Shown here: positions 24,059 through 33,237 of the stretch, piece by piece
How positions within the stretch are numbered: position 1 is the first letter of the stretch
How the letters are laid out: each line of letters opens with the position of its first letter
Assembly: GCA_900467185.1 (NCBI GenBank)
Contig: UBPA01000021.1
Location: forward strand, 161,548 to 225,547
Origin: Hyphomicrobiales bacterium
GTDB taxonomy: Bacteria; Pseudomonadota; Alphaproteobacteria; Rhizobiales; Rhizobiaceae
Direction of reading: 5' to 3'
Length of the DNA: 64,000 bases
The notes under the pieces: generated by a model
The model's input: only the letters and a program-made list of their open reading frames with translations
The model's database searches: none
Told to the model about the DNA's origin: nothing
Position numbers and translations under genes: made by a program

Positions 24059-25294
24059 TTAAAAGCCGATATGTGCCGTATCGTTCTTGATGGTGACGTT
24101 AGATCCGAACGGAAGCGATTGTTGCTGAAACCTATGCAGGATCCTCGCGGCATCGGCACCTCGTGCGAGATGGGGCATAAGACGGTCTTCCAATATGGTG
24201 TTCTGACCGCTGGACGTTGAGCCGATGACGACAGGATGAAACGTCATCCCTTTAAGGTCTCCTGCTTCACCGAAGACACACAACCCAATGACGCTCTCCC
24301 AGATTTCCGGTGCAGTCCACTGCGATTTCTCTGATTTGACGTGGAAAATGAAGTTGCCAAGGCTGTAGAAAATCGGTCGGTTTCGATAGATCTCCACCGG
24401 CTGCAGGACCGGGGCTCCGTGACTGACGAACATCGCTGCACCCGCATCAATGCAAGTTTTCGCAACATCTCCGACCCAAGTCGATACCTCATACCAGTCA
24501 GAAGCCCAGTGGTGGTGGTGAAGATAGGCGATCACGAGGCAGCCGGCCTCGGCGGCACTGTGGATCTCTGACAGATGCCTCGCCAGATTGGCCTCGTCGA
24601 CTTTGACACTTCTTCCAAAATGCTCGGCGCGCCTGAAGATGGCCCGCGCGATACAGATCTCGTTCTTGGGATCAAGCGTCGGTCGGTCGTCGGGCTGGCT
24701 GTCATTGCCCAGATCCATGTCGGTATAACCGACACGGTCGCGGATCAGTCGGAGATTTTCGAATGCCTCGGGATCGACATCGATGACCTTGGTTAGGTAT
24801 AGCCGGTTGACGCCCGGGCGCTCGGGACGATCCTTGGCGGCGTCCCCGGCATACATGAAGTCTGGCCCGGGTCCAGCATCCATGGCCACCAGCGCAACCT
24901 TCCGGCCGTTAAACGACCCCGTGCCTGCCCGCGCGGCCATGGTCTGGTTGCGCCCGATGCCGGCATGCAAGAAGCTGCGCTTCTCTACTTCCTCCAGCGT
25001 CGACAGGATCCCCGAGGGCCCGAGGTCGAAAGCGTGATTGTTCGATAGCGAAAGGCCTTGGAAACCCAGGTCCTTCAAACTGTCGAGAACGACGGGCCGA
25101 CTGCTGCCGAAGAAGGACCCCTTCAGCGGCCACCCCCCATGCTGACCATCGATTGTGCTCTCGAAGTTCGTGAACGCGAAATCGGCCTTTGCAAGCACGT
25201 CCCGTACACTCTGGAATGCCAGGTCGTCTGTGTTGCGAATGTCGTGCTTTATCAAGGACTGCCCGGTCACCGCGATCGTGAATGTCTTTGTCAT
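24059..25294 (-). CDS. CapA-family metallophosphatase-like protein
   Basis: A 411-residue protein of the CapA / PgsA group. It starts with FTIAVTGQSLIK, then ADFAFTNFESTID (metal-binding Asn/Glu), LSLSNNHAFDLG (metal-binding Asn-His), VIAYLHHHHWAS and GAAMFVSHGAPVLQPVEIY with LGNFIF, the full set of CapA landmarks. CapA is linked to poly-gamma-glutamate capsule systems, but many stand-alone members have other roles. There is no signal peptide. It is the last gene downstream of the peptide ABC transporter, 82 bases after its ATPase gene and on the same strand, so a role on the imported compound or as its regulator is possible. Confidence 0.8.
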   Translation of the reverse strand: MTKTFTIAVTGQSLIKHDIRNTDDLAFQSVRDVLAKADFAFTNFESTIDGQHGGWPLKGSFFGSSRPVVLDSLKDLGFQGLSLSNNHAFDLGPSGILSTLEEVEKRSFLHAGIGRNQTMAARAGTGSFNGRKVALVAMDAGPGPDFMYAGDAAKDRPERPGVNRLYLTKVIDVDPEAFENLRLIRDRVGYTDMDLGNDSQPDDRPTLDPKNEICIARAIFRRAEHFGRSVKVDEANLARHLSEIHSAAEAGCLVIAYLHHHHWASDWYEVSTWVGDVAKTCIDAGAAMFVSHGAPVLQPVEIYRNRPIFYSLGNFIFHVKSEKSQWTAPEIWESVIGLCVFGEAGDLKGMTFHPVVIGSTSSGQNTILEDRLMPHLARGADAARILHRFQQQSLPFGSNVTIKNDTAHIGF

Positions 25295-25376
25295 GGGAAT
25301 GCTCCTGCGCTCCGAAAGGTGCTCAGCTGACTGAGGAAAACGAGGGGGTAGAAGCCTCTGTTGAGGTACGCCGCCG

Positions 25377-27053
25377 TCAGATGGTGAAACGCTCCGGGCG
25401 GGCGTCGATCAGGCAGCGCGTGTAGGCGTTCGTCGAACGGCCGAATATGAACTCCGGTGAACCGTCATCGACGACGCTGCCGTTCTGGAAGATGTAGATC
25501 GAACTGCAGAGGGCCTGCACGAGCGCAAGATCGTGCGATATGAACAACATGGAAATTCCATCCTGCGAGACGGCTTGTCCGAGGAGTTCCACGATCTCTG
25601 CCTGCACTGAAACATCAAGGGCTGACGTCGGTTCGTCAGCAACGATAATGCGCGGTCTGGCGAGAAGAGCGCGTGCAATGCAGACACGTTGTTTCTGCCC
25701 TCCCGACAGTTGGTGCGGGTATCGGGTCAAAAACGTCATCGGCAATCCCAGGCGATCCATGATGACGCTGATGACCAATCTTTCGTCCGTCGAGGGTGCA
25801 CTGCCAAACCTGACGCTCTCCGCCAAGGTGTCGCCGATCGGCAGGCGGGGGTTGAGGGACATTGCAGGGTCCTGAAAGATCATCTGAACTCGCCCCAGCA
25901 TGCCACCAGGCTGTCTCCTGCGTGTGACGTCAACGCGTGTTCCGTCGATAACAATTTCGCCCTCGCATGCTGTCTCCAGACCCGCGATGATCCGACCGAT
26001 CGTGCTCTTGCCACTTCCGCTTTCGCCAACGATGCCGGTGATGGCGCCAGGCTTGAGTTCGAGCGAGATATCCTGCAAAGCAGGCTTGCGCGGTTTGGTG
26101 CTCCAGCCGAAGCTCGTCCCGCCGAAGGCTTTGGTTACGCCGGACACAACAAGGATCGCTGCGCGTTTCGCCGGTTCATCATCATCATCCGCCGAAGCAT
26201 GGTCCGCACCAGTGAACGCTGGATCAGCGCGCTTCCCGCTCGATAAGCGAAGTCTCGGAACGGCAGCGAGAAGGTCACGCGTATAGGGTTCCTGCGGATG
26301 ATCGAGAAGCGTCGCTGTCGAGCCATGCTCCACGACAAGTCCGTCCCGCATGACGACCACCGTATCGGCAATCTCCGAAATCACTCCCATGTCGTGGGTC
26401 ACCAAAATGATCGAGACGCCAGTTTCCGCGACAAGGTCCCGCAGGAGCTGCAGGATCTGCTTCTGGATTGTCGCGTCCAGCGCGGACGTCGGTTCGTCCG
26501 CGACAATGATGTCAGGTGTTCCGGAGAAGGCGATCGCGATGACGACGCGCTGGCGCTGGCCGCCGGATAACTGGTGGGGATAACTGTGATACCGTTCCCT
26601 CGGATTGTCGATCCCGACACGGGTGAGCAGTTCGATCGATCGACCGCGCGTCTGTTTACCGGAAAGGTCAGGGCAGGCGGCCCGGATCGCTTCCGTCAAC
26701 TGAGCGCCGATGGTCATAAGGGGGTCGAGCGACATTGTGTGGTCCTGGAAGATGGCCGCAATCCTGCGGCTCCGAAGTGCTTCTCGATCCTCCTCGTCCA
26801 TCGCCTCCAGAGCACGACCCTCAAACAGGATCGATCCGGACGTGTGGACGAACTCGGGAGCGAGCAGCCCGATAATCGCGTTTCCGACGGTCGATTTCCC
26901 TGCACCCGACTCGCCGATAAGCCCCAGAATTTCACCGCGTCTAAGGCGCAGATCGACGTCGCGAAGGACAGGCCTCGTCTGAGACCTTGATCGGTAGCTG
27001 ATCGTCAGCTTCTTAAGCTCCAGTAGCGGTTGCTGCGCGATTTGCTTGATCAT
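25377..27053 (-). CDS. Peptide/nickel-type ABC transporter ATP-binding protein, two fused ATPases
   Basis: A 558-residue cytosolic protein with two complete ATPase domains of the DppD/DppF (OppD/OppF) type. First domain: Walker [10 protein letters not shown] at residues 47-55, signature LSGGQRQRV at 162-170, Walker B followed by ADEPTSALD at 185-193. Second domain: GESGSGKST at 343-351, signature LSGGQKQRV and again ADEPTSALD. The C-termini carry the oligopeptide-transporter tail motifs ([15 protein letters not shown]). The ATG at 27053 overlaps the stop of the upstream permease by four bases. Confidence 0.9.
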   Translation of the reverse strand: MIKQIAQQPLLELKKLTISYRSRSQTRPVLRDVDLRLRRGEILGLIGESGAGKSTVGNAIIGLLAPEFVHTSGSILFEGRALEAMDEEDREALRSRRIAAIFQDHTMSLDPLMTIGAQLTEAIRAACPDLSGKQTRGRSIELLTRVGIDNPRERYHSYPHQLSGGQRQRVVIAIAFSGTPDIIVADEPTSALDATIQKQILQLLRDLVAETGVSIILVTHDMGVISEIADTVVVMRDGLVVEHGSTATLLDHPQEPYTRDLLAAVPRLRLSSGKRADPAFTGADHASADDDDEPAKRAAILVVSGVTKAFGGTSFGWSTKPRKPALQDISLELKPGAITGIVGESGSGKSTIGRIIAGLETACEGEIVIDGTRVDVTRRRQPGGMLGRVQMIFQDPAMSLNPRLPIGDTLAESVRFGSAPSTDERLVISVIMDRLGLPMTFLTRYPHQLSGGQKQRVCIARALLARPRIIVADEPTSALDVSVQAEIVELLGQAVSQDGISMLFISHDLALVQALCSSIYIFQNGSVVDDGSPEFIFGRSTNAYTRCLIDARPERFTI

Positions 27054-27925
27054 AGGGATTTGCTCCTTGGATCCAGTTTGGAACGCGTGTCTTCTCCGAC
27101 AAAATTGATGGCGGCGATCAAGCCCAGCAGAGCGAGACCCGGAAACAGGCTGATCCAGTATTGGCCGGTCATGAGATATTGGAACCCAGCAGCCACTGTG
27201 GAACCGAGGGACGGCTTGTCGATGGGAACGCCCAGCCCGAGAAACGACAGGGTTGCCTCCAGCGCGATCGCGTGCCCGAGTTCGATGGGAATGAGCGTGA
27301 GTGCCGGAGCGATGCTGTTGGGCATGACGTGCCGAAGGAGAATACGCCTCTTTGGGAGACGGAGAAGCCGGACCGCGTCGAGATAGGACTTTCCGATCTC
27401 GCTCAACGCGACGGCTCGGGTGACCCTGGCATATGTTGCCCATTGAACGACGATGATCGCCAATATGATGCGATCGATCCCTGGCCCGAGGGTAACGATA
27501 GCGATCAGCGCGACGAGGATCGTCGGAAGGCTGAGCTGGAGGTCCACGATGCGCATGACGAGGGCATCGACCCAACCGCCGAAATAGGCTGCAACGACGC
27601 CCGCCGTGACGCCGACCACGGCTGCAACGGCTGTACTGATGATGGACACCAGCAAGCTGATGCGCAGGCCGTAGAGGATCGTGCTGACGATGTCTCGCCC
27701 AAGTCCATCGGTCCCCAGCCAATAGATATAGCCATCGCCCCCCAGTGTCCCTGGAGCCGCGGATGCCTCCCATCCGCGGATCTGGAGGAGATCATAGGGA
27801 TTTTGTGGCGCGATAATTGGTGCCGCGAAGGCGATGAGGATGTAGGTGCCGAGCAACGCCTTAGAAAAAGGGAAGCTGCCCCTTGGCATGCGACTCCGGA
27901 GCGTCTCGATGAAAGCTATCGACAT
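27050..27925 (-). CDS. Peptide-type ABC transporter permease (DppC/OppC-like)
   Basis: A 291-residue inner-membrane permease with an N-terminal membrane segment and five or so more. It has the DppC landmarks: LGTDGLGRDIVSTILYGLRISL and, in the cytoplasmic loop that docks on the ATPase, SEIGKSYLDAVRLLRLPKRRILLRHVMPNSIAP. It partners the DppB-like permease encoded 9 bases upstream, and overlaps the ATPase gene downstream. Confidence 0.9.
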   Translation of the reverse strand: MSIAFIETLRSRMPRGSFPFSKALLGTYILIAFAAPIIAPQNPYDLLQIRGWEASAAPGTLGGDGYIYWLGTDGLGRDIVSTILYGLRISLLVSIISTAVAAVVGVTAGVVAAYFGGWVDALVMRIVDLQLSLPTILVALIAIVTLGPGIDRIILAIIVVQWATYARVTRAVALSEIGKSYLDAVRLLRLPKRRILLRHVMPNSIAPALTLIPIELGHAIALEATLSFLGLGVPIDKPSLGSTVAAGFQYLMTGQYWISLFPGLALLGLIAAINFVGEDTRSKLDPRSKSL

Positions 27926-27934
27926 GAAAGATCC

Positions 27935-28906
27935 TTACGTGGAGAGGCGCACGCGCGGGTCGAGCACGGCGTAGAGAAGATCCACAACAGCGTTTAACGC
28001 GATGAAGGCGACGGAGATGAAGGTTAGCGTGGCCATTACGACCGGGCGATCAAGAAGCTGGATGGAGTCGATGAGCAGCTTTCCGATGCCCGGCCATGCG
28101 AAGATCGTTTCCACAACGACCGCAAAGGCCAGCATGCCGCCGAACTGCATCCCGATGATCGTCACCAGGGGAATGCTGATGTTCGGCAATGTGTGGCGGA
28201 ACAGAATACGTCGGCTCGAGAGGCCCTTGGCTCGACAGAACCTGATGAAGTCCTGCCGTTCGACCTCGATGGTTCCGGCTCGCGCAAGTCTTGCGATGAG
28301 CGCGACGTTGGGAAGAGCAAGGGCGAGCGCCGGTAGGAACACGTGCCTTAGACCATCGCCGGTCAGGACACTCCACTCCTGACCGGCGACCGAAAGCGTG
28401 GCTCCGCGACCGCCTGATGGAAACCATCCCGTCAGCAGCGCGCCGGCCAGGATGAGCATCATGCTCAACCAAAAGGACGGAATGCTCAAAGCCAAAACAC
28501 TGCCGCGTAGGATGGCGCGATCCGCTGCCCCGCCCTGATGTCGTCCGGCCCATAAGCCGAGCAGGACGCCCCCGGGGGCCGCCAGCGCCATAGCGATGAC
28601 CGCAAGTTCCAGCGTTGCCGGCAGCTTGCTTAACAGCAGTTTGAAGGCCGGCAGATGGTAGACATAGGAGGTGCCGAAATCGCCGGTGACGACGTTTTCC
28701 ATGAAAAGGAAGTACTGCCGCCACAGGGGCTGATCCAGCCCGAGGGCGATCGTCGCGTTTCGGATGTCTTCGACGGTCGCTGTTTCGACGTTGACGACAT
28801 TGAAGACGGGGTTGCCGACGCTGTGGATTCCGACAAACCCGATCAACGACATGACGAGGAGAAGCAGAAGGGCTTGGGAAACCCTTCGGGTGACAATGCT
28901 CAACAT
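27935..28906 (-). CDS. Peptide-type ABC transporter permease (DppB/OppB-like)
   Basis: A 323-residue membrane permease. It opens with MLSIVTRRVSQALLLLLVMSLIGF, the N-terminal membrane segment of DppB proteins, and carries the ATPase-docking loop EVERQDFIRFCRAKGLSSRRILFRHTLPNISIP. The longer frame from 28957 would overlap the binding-protein gene, so the start at 28906 is preferred; it lies 11 bases after that gene's stop. Confidence 0.9.
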   Translation of the reverse strand: MLSIVTRRVSQALLLLLVMSLIGFVGIHSVGNPVFNVVNVETATVEDIRNATIALGLDQPLWRQYFLFMENVVTGDFGTSYVYHLPAFKLLLSKLPATLELAVIAMALAAPGGVLLGLWAGRHQGGAADRAILRGSVLALSIPSFWLSMMLILAGALLTGWFPSGGRGATLSVAGQEWSVLTGDGLRHVFLPALALALPNVALIARLARAGTIEVERQDFIRFCRAKGLSSRRILFRHTLPNISIPLVTIIGMQFGGMLAFAVVVETIFAWPGIGKLLIDSIQLLDRPVVMATLTFISVAFIALNAVVDLLYAVLDPRVRLST

Positions 28907-28917
28907 CAGCCGATCCC

Positions 28918-30510
28918 TCACTTTGCAGAAGGCAGGGCCTGCATGGCAGTGGTCCATCCGCGCGGATGGACAGCGTAGGACGACACCCTTTGCCCGTGGC
29001 CGACAATCAGATGGAAATGGTAAAGAGGGATGATGGGATCGTCGGCCATGACGAACTCGGTGGCCTCGGCAAGAGCCGCCTCGCGAGCAGGCCCATCCTC
29101 CAGGGCGGTGGCTTTCGCAAGCATCTCATCGAACGCCGGATTTTGATATTGTCCGTAATTGATCGAGCCCGTTCCAAGGTCTGGATCCGGAGACGCGAGC
29201 ACGGCCTTCAGGCAAAACGTGACAGCTTCACCCGAGCAGCCTCCGTACCAGACCGGATAGGCGCCGCTGGATCGCTGTGTGGCGAAAACCGAGAAGGGCG
29301 CGACGACGGGTTGAGTGGCAACGCCAATCCTGGCCCAATTCTGCGCGACCGCTTGCAGCGACTCACTGTCGCCGGGATATCGCCCGGCCGGCCCAGCGAG
29401 CACGACGTGAAAGCCATTTGGAAAACCTGCTTCCGAGAGGAGTGCTTTCGCGGCTTCGTAATTCGGACGCTCGACAGCGAGCTTTCTGGATGTGCCCGAC
29501 AAGCCCGCCGGAAAGAGCTGTGAAGCCGCCGTTCCAAATCCGAGCAAGATCTTCTCCGTAATAAAGGGTCGGTCGGTGGCCATCCGCAGGGCCTCGCGGA
29601 CTCGCTTGTCCCTGAACGGATTCTTGATGGGGTTCCCGGCATTGTCGGTGACCCCCGGAATTTGCTCGCGTCCGACGTCGAATTGCAGGAAGTTGGATCT
29701 GGCGGCGCTGGTGCTGTCGATCGTCAGGCCACGGCCTTTAAGACCGGCAACATCACGCGCCGGGATATAGTCTGCAATATCGAGGTCGCCCGTGCTCAAT
29801 GCGGCCACGCGCGCGGCAGGGCTCTCGATCACCCGGAAGGAGACATCCGACCAGGCAGGTGTTCCACCCCAGTACTGCGCGTTTCGCGTCAGTTTGAGCC
29901 CTTCGCCCGACTGCCAGCTCTGAAATTTGTAGGGTCCTGTGCCGACGGGCTGCGATCCGGAGTTCAGATCCTCGGTCGTTGCAAAGCCGCCCTTCTTTTC
30001 GTGCATGATGAAAATGGACGTCAGAGACAGCGGCAGAGTTGGTGCGGCGTCGGTCGTTTCAATGACGACGGTGAGGGGATCCGGTGCCGTGACCGATTTG
30101 ATGTTCTGGGTGTAGTTCTGAAAGCCGCCGCTTGGAGGTTTCAGAAACGTCTGGATACGATTGATCGAATAGATGACGTCCTGCGCTGTAAACGCCGCGC
30201 CGTCATGGAACCGAACACCCTCCCGGAGCTTGAACGCCCAGCTGTTCTCGGAGATGCGCGTCCAGGAAACGGCTAGGCCAGGCTGCGGGTTTAATGACGC
30301 GTCCTGATTGACGAGACGCTCATAAATGTGTGCAAGCAACGAGTTGTTCTCGTTTAGGTCTGCATAGTGCGGATCGAGCGTCATAAGTTTGAGCTGGGTG
30401 CCGATCCGCAACTCGGCCGCCGCAGCGGCTGTGCAAAATAAACCGGCCGACAGAGCTATTGCGATGGAACTCGCGATGAGCCGTCTGAGGGGTCGATCGA
30501 GGACTGACAT
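28918..30510 (-). CDS. Peptide-type ABC transporter substrate-binding protein
   Basis: A 530-residue periplasmic binding protein of the SBP_bac_5 group. Residues 1-33 are a signal peptide (RRLIASSIAIALSAGLFCTAAAAA). It then has GTQLKLMTLDPHYADLNENN, ERLVNQDASLNPQPGLAVSW, ENSWAFKLREGVRFHDGAAFTAQDVIYS (family signature) and PVGTGPYKFQSW. Ligands of this group range from peptides to nickel and opines, and this sequence does not narrow the choice. It is the first gene of the five-gene minus-strand operon (binding protein, DppB, DppC, fused ATPase, CapA). The ATG at 30510 was chosen over 30582 because it begins just before the signal peptide. Confidence 0.9.
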   Translation of the reverse strand: MSVLDRPLRRLIASSIAIALSAGLFCTAAAAAELRIGTQLKLMTLDPHYADLNENNSLLAHIYERLVNQDASLNPQPGLAVSWTRISENSWAFKLREGVRFHDGAAFTAQDVIYSINRIQTFLKPPSGGFQNYTQNIKSVTAPDPLTVVIETTDAAPTLPLSLTSIFIMHEKKGGFATTEDLNSGSQPVGTGPYKFQSWQSGEGLKLTRNAQYWGGTPAWSDVSFRVIESPAARVAALSTGDLDIADYIPARDVAGLKGRGLTIDSTSAARSNFLQFDVGREQIPGVTDNAGNPIKNPFRDKRVREALRMATDRPFITEKILLGFGTAASQLFPAGLSGTSRKLAVERPNYEAAKALLSEAGFPNGFHVVLAGPAGRYPGDSESLQAVAQNWARIGVATQPVVAPFSVFATQRSSGAYPVWYGGCSGEAVTFCLKAVLASPDPDLGTGSINYGQYQNPAFDEMLAKATALEDGPAREAALAEATEFVMADDPIIPLYHFHLIVGHGQRVSSYAVHPRGWTTAMQALPSAK

Positions 30511-30805
30511 GATTTTCGTTCCCTTCGTTTTCTTGTTTTTGCATGCGGATTTATGACGAGCTCGAACAAGAGGTCGTCGCACTGGGCGATATGGCGGCCG
30601 TACAGGTCGTCAGGCGGACGTGTCGCGGAAAACTGGGGGAGGGTTTCTTAGGGTGAATGCAGGCAAAGTTCTGCTATTCTCAGAATCAGCCATGATCCGA
30701 GCTCCCAACAGCTAGGCGTGGTCAGGCCAAACTTCGTGCTGGAACACGCGGTTTGGCCGCTTACAGAAGCAACTTACAAGGAATACGAATGGCGCGCAAC
30801 CAAAA
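30511..30805. other. Intergenic region with transporter promoter
   Basis: Nearly 300 bases between the divergent transporter operon and the XRE gene. It contains a perfect inverted repeat GGCCAAAC (30725-30732) / GTTTGGCC (30751-30758) but no convincing gene. Confidence 0.4.
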
Positions 30806-30822
30806 TCACCATCGTATGGTGA
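30806..30822. promoter_or_regulatory. Candidate operator of the adjacent XRE gene
   Basis: TCACCATCGTATGGTGA, a palindrome with perfect 7-base arms, ends two bases before the ATG of the XRE gene. The position, overlapping its ribosome site and probable promoter, suggests autorepression. Confidence 0.5.
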
Positions 30823-30823
30823 T

Positions 30824-31051
30824 ATGAAGTCAATTCAGTGCAAGATGGCTCGCACCGCGTTGGGATGGGGAGTCGTAGACCTTGCAAAAGCGGCAAGCGT
30901 CTCGACACAAACCGTTGTCCGTTTGGAACGAGGAGATGACCTTCGACAAACAACACTTGCGCGCATCCGCGACGCGTTGGAGCAGGCGGGGATTGAGTTC
31001 ATTCCTGAAAATGGCGGTGGGGTCGGTGTCCGCTTCAAAGACCCGACGTGA
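30824..31051 (+). CDS. Small XRE-family transcriptional regulator
   Basis: A 75-residue protein with one Cro/CI helix-turn-helix (CKMARTALGWGVVDLAKAASVSTQTVVRLERGDD, residues 6-39) and the short tail AGIEFIPENGGGVGVRFKD. It is a paralogue of the regulator at 17849-18076, including the tail. No good ribosome site is visible because a palindrome occupies the space. It lies just left of the tRNA-Ser remnant and the genomic island, but outside the island's presumed end. Confidence 0.75.
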   Translation: MKSIQCKMARTALGWGVVDLAKAASVSTQTVVRLERGDDLRQTTLARIRDALEQAGIEFIPENGGGVGVRFKDPT

Positions 31052-31078
31052 GATGCGCGGCGGCATGCTCTATTTTTT

Positions 31079-31151
31079 CCGAGCCGTGACGCACTCGAAA
31101 TGCGGCATGCCTGCAAGGGCATCGTGGGTTCAAATCCCACCCTCTCCGCCA
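31079..31151 (+). pseudogene. Truncated tRNA-Ser (CGA) and left island junction
   Basis: The sequence has a tRNA-Ser anticodon arm CGCA-CTCGAAA-TGCG (anticodon CGA), a variable arm GCATGCCTGCAAGGGCATC, a T-arm GTGGGTTCAAATCCCAC and the acceptor end CTCTCCGCCA. The 5' acceptor strand and most of the D arm are missing, so it cannot make a functional tRNA. Its last 17 bases (31135-31151) recur with one mismatch at 47518-47534. An integrase gene starts 93 bases further on. Confidence 0.7.
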
Positions 31152-31243
31152 AGTTGTAGTCACTCTCCGCCAGATTACCTGCAAATCCTTGGATTTCCTC
31201 GCAAAATCTCTGCCTGTCAGTGGTCCATGAGGAGTTAAGAATC

Positions 31244-32628
31244 ATGCGGGTATCGCGTCGGGTACAGCTTCCGGTACATGTTGAAGTATCGCCTGAAGTG
31301 GCGAATCGACGCCAGTTAGACAGATCGAGCGGCGGCACACGTGCTATTCCTCCCCTGCGGCTCAGCTTGGGCGCCTGCTCTCACAGGCGTGCAAGACTGA
31401 TGGCCGACCTTCTGGCGGCCAGAGCCAGATTGATGTTCGACGCATTGAGGCACGTCACAGGAATGCAGGAAGAAGACGACAGCGAGACGCGAGCGCTTGA
31501 AGCCTTGATCGAAATGAAGGGCGAATTGAAAACCTATCTTCGGATTATCGACCGCTCGGATGCGCCGATTCCTGCATCGGAGCTGCAGAAAGCGACAGGC
31601 ATCCGTGACCTCGTCAGCCTGAACCGGGAGTTGGAGAAGCAGTCACAGGGCGAAGCCTTCAATGAACTCGTTGTTGGCAATGCGGAGATGCTGAAGCAAT
31701 CGGCGATCGCTAAACTGTCCGCATCGTCGGCGCTCGCAGATTCTCCGCTGCAAGCGGCGAAGAACGCGAGCGTCGTCCCAACCGCGCCTGAGGCCGCAGA
31801 CAAAGCCGTGCCCCCAAGTGCCGCTTACGCTCCTCCACCAGCGCCACCGGTGGCGGCTTCAATGATCCTTTCGGCGGGGGAACGATCAGAATTCCTAAGA
31901 CGGCTGCAAGTCCGGTCAAGGCAACGCCCATCGGGGCAGCGAAGATAAATACCCTATTCAGAACCGGCGTAGCGTCGGGGCTGATGGAGGACATCATGCT
32001 TCCTCTTCTCGGCCACCTCACCTCTCGGCGCCTTGGACTCTTGATCCACTTGCGTGGAAATGACATTCGTGAGCAGTTCCCGGAGGTCTGGGTCGGGCAG
32101 GTGACGCGTCTGTCGCAGATCAAGGGAACATGGACAACTATTCCGGTTAAAACGCAGGACAGCGAACGATACTTCGTGTTGCATGATTTCCTGAAGGAAA
32201 TCGGCTTCATCGACTGGGCTAGCCGGCAGGGTTCGAAGTTTCTGCTTCCTAACATCATGAAACTTAAAGACCCGAGCAAAAGTGCTTCATCCTACATGCA
32301 GCGGCTGTTCAAGCAGGCGGGAATCAAACCGAAGGCTGGCGAAGATAGCGTTGGGCGACGCGAGGTGTTTCACTCTCTTCGAGGCGGCAGCATTCAGGAT
32401 ATGCGTGACTCGGGCGTCGATCCGCGCGATCGTCGTATGCAGGCGGGCCATAGCGCCGGAAGCGATGAACATGATCTCTACGGCTTCGACGTCGCGACGG
32501 AAAAGGAAGCTCGTAAGCTGAAAGTCCTGCCCCTCGACCCTGAAATCGATTACTCGGTCTTCCGCGGACTGGACTTTAATGCGATCGCCAAGCGCAAACG
32601 TGTGGGTGGTCCGCAGAAGCGGAAATGA
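31244..32628 (+). pseudogene. Tyrosine-recombinase integrase, frameshifted
   Basis: Two consecutive reading frames encode one rhizobial-type integrase. The N-terminal frame (31244-31948) has RRARLMADLLAARARLMFDALR, the usual N-terminal helix of these enzymes. The C-terminal frame (31984-32628 from its first ATG, open from further upstream) has TSRRLGLL (first active-site Arg region), KTQDSERYFVLHDFL, then FHSLRGGSIQDMRDSGVDPRDRRMQAGHS (the H-x-x-R box and second His) and DLYGF (candidate nucleophile Tyr). The shift is near 31830-31950, and the central core-binding domain seems shortened as well. The start at 31244 has GGAG nine bases upstream. Beside the tRNA-Ser end this is the expected integrase of the island, now probably inactive. 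Confidence 0.65.
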
Positions 32629-32636
32629 TTTCCCGC
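32619..32636. repeat. GCGGAAAT palindrome, copy 1
   Basis: GCGGAAAT-G-ATTTCCCGC, an imperfect palindrome overlapping the end of the integrase frame. It belongs to a set of four similar palindromes in the island. Confidence 0.35.
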
Positions 32637-32838
32637 GCTGCGCAGTGGTAGACCTCGGAGTACTTGGTCAAGGCGTCGAGCTCCCTGTACAACGTCAACC
32701 GCCTCGCGTTCAAGATGCTTCAAAAAACCGATTCTGTTGCAAACCGCGTTTCATGAAGTAATGGGTGGACGTAGGCCCCTGATGACAACGCCGTTTGCAT
32801 GAGTTTGGTAATCAGGCACAGCAGATGGACAGAAATCG

Positions 32839-33150
32839 TCACCCTTGCAGGTGAGCCTTACGTAGGAAGGGTCGGTCGTCGCGTGCATAGCGATCAACCA
32901 GATCGTCAAAGACCTCGTATGCTGCCCGCTCGTTGAAGCCTTGGTCAACCAGCAATGCGGTCACGGCGTCAGCGAGCTGGTCGATCCGATCGGGGCGATC
33001 TTCCCTGAGATAGCCGGTGATCGCCCAGAACAGCAAGGCACGCGCAACGTCGTCGCGACCCGGTCGCCGCTCAGCCAGATGCTTATCCCTGAGCCTCTGC
33101 TGTCTCACGCGCTGCCTGGCGTTGCGCTCCTCCACACTCTGTCGTGCCAT
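32839..33150 (-). CDS. Hypothetical 103-residue helical protein
   Basis: A basic, helical protein: MARQSVEERNARQRVRQQRLRDKHLAERRPGRDD, then VARALLFWAITGYLREDRPDRIDQLADAVTALLVDQGFNERAAYEVFDDLVDRY. The ATG at 33150 is preceded by AGGGAGGACGGC; the frame extends upstream to 33309 inside the ISL3 element, which is not part of the gene. I have no name for the family, but its position between integrase and cargo is typical of small island-maintenance proteins. Confidence 0.55.
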   Translation of the reverse strand: MARQSVEERNARQRVRQQRLRDKHLAERRPGRDDVARALLFWAITGYLREDRPDRIDQLADAVTALLVDQGFNERAAYEVFDDLVDRYARDDRPFLRKAHLQG

Positions 33151-33237
33151 GCCGTCCTCCCTGTTGTCGTTGATGGCCCTTTCAGGGTCGTGGGACCGGC
33201 GGGACGGCGCAAGGCGTTTGTGTTTCGGCGTGGAATA

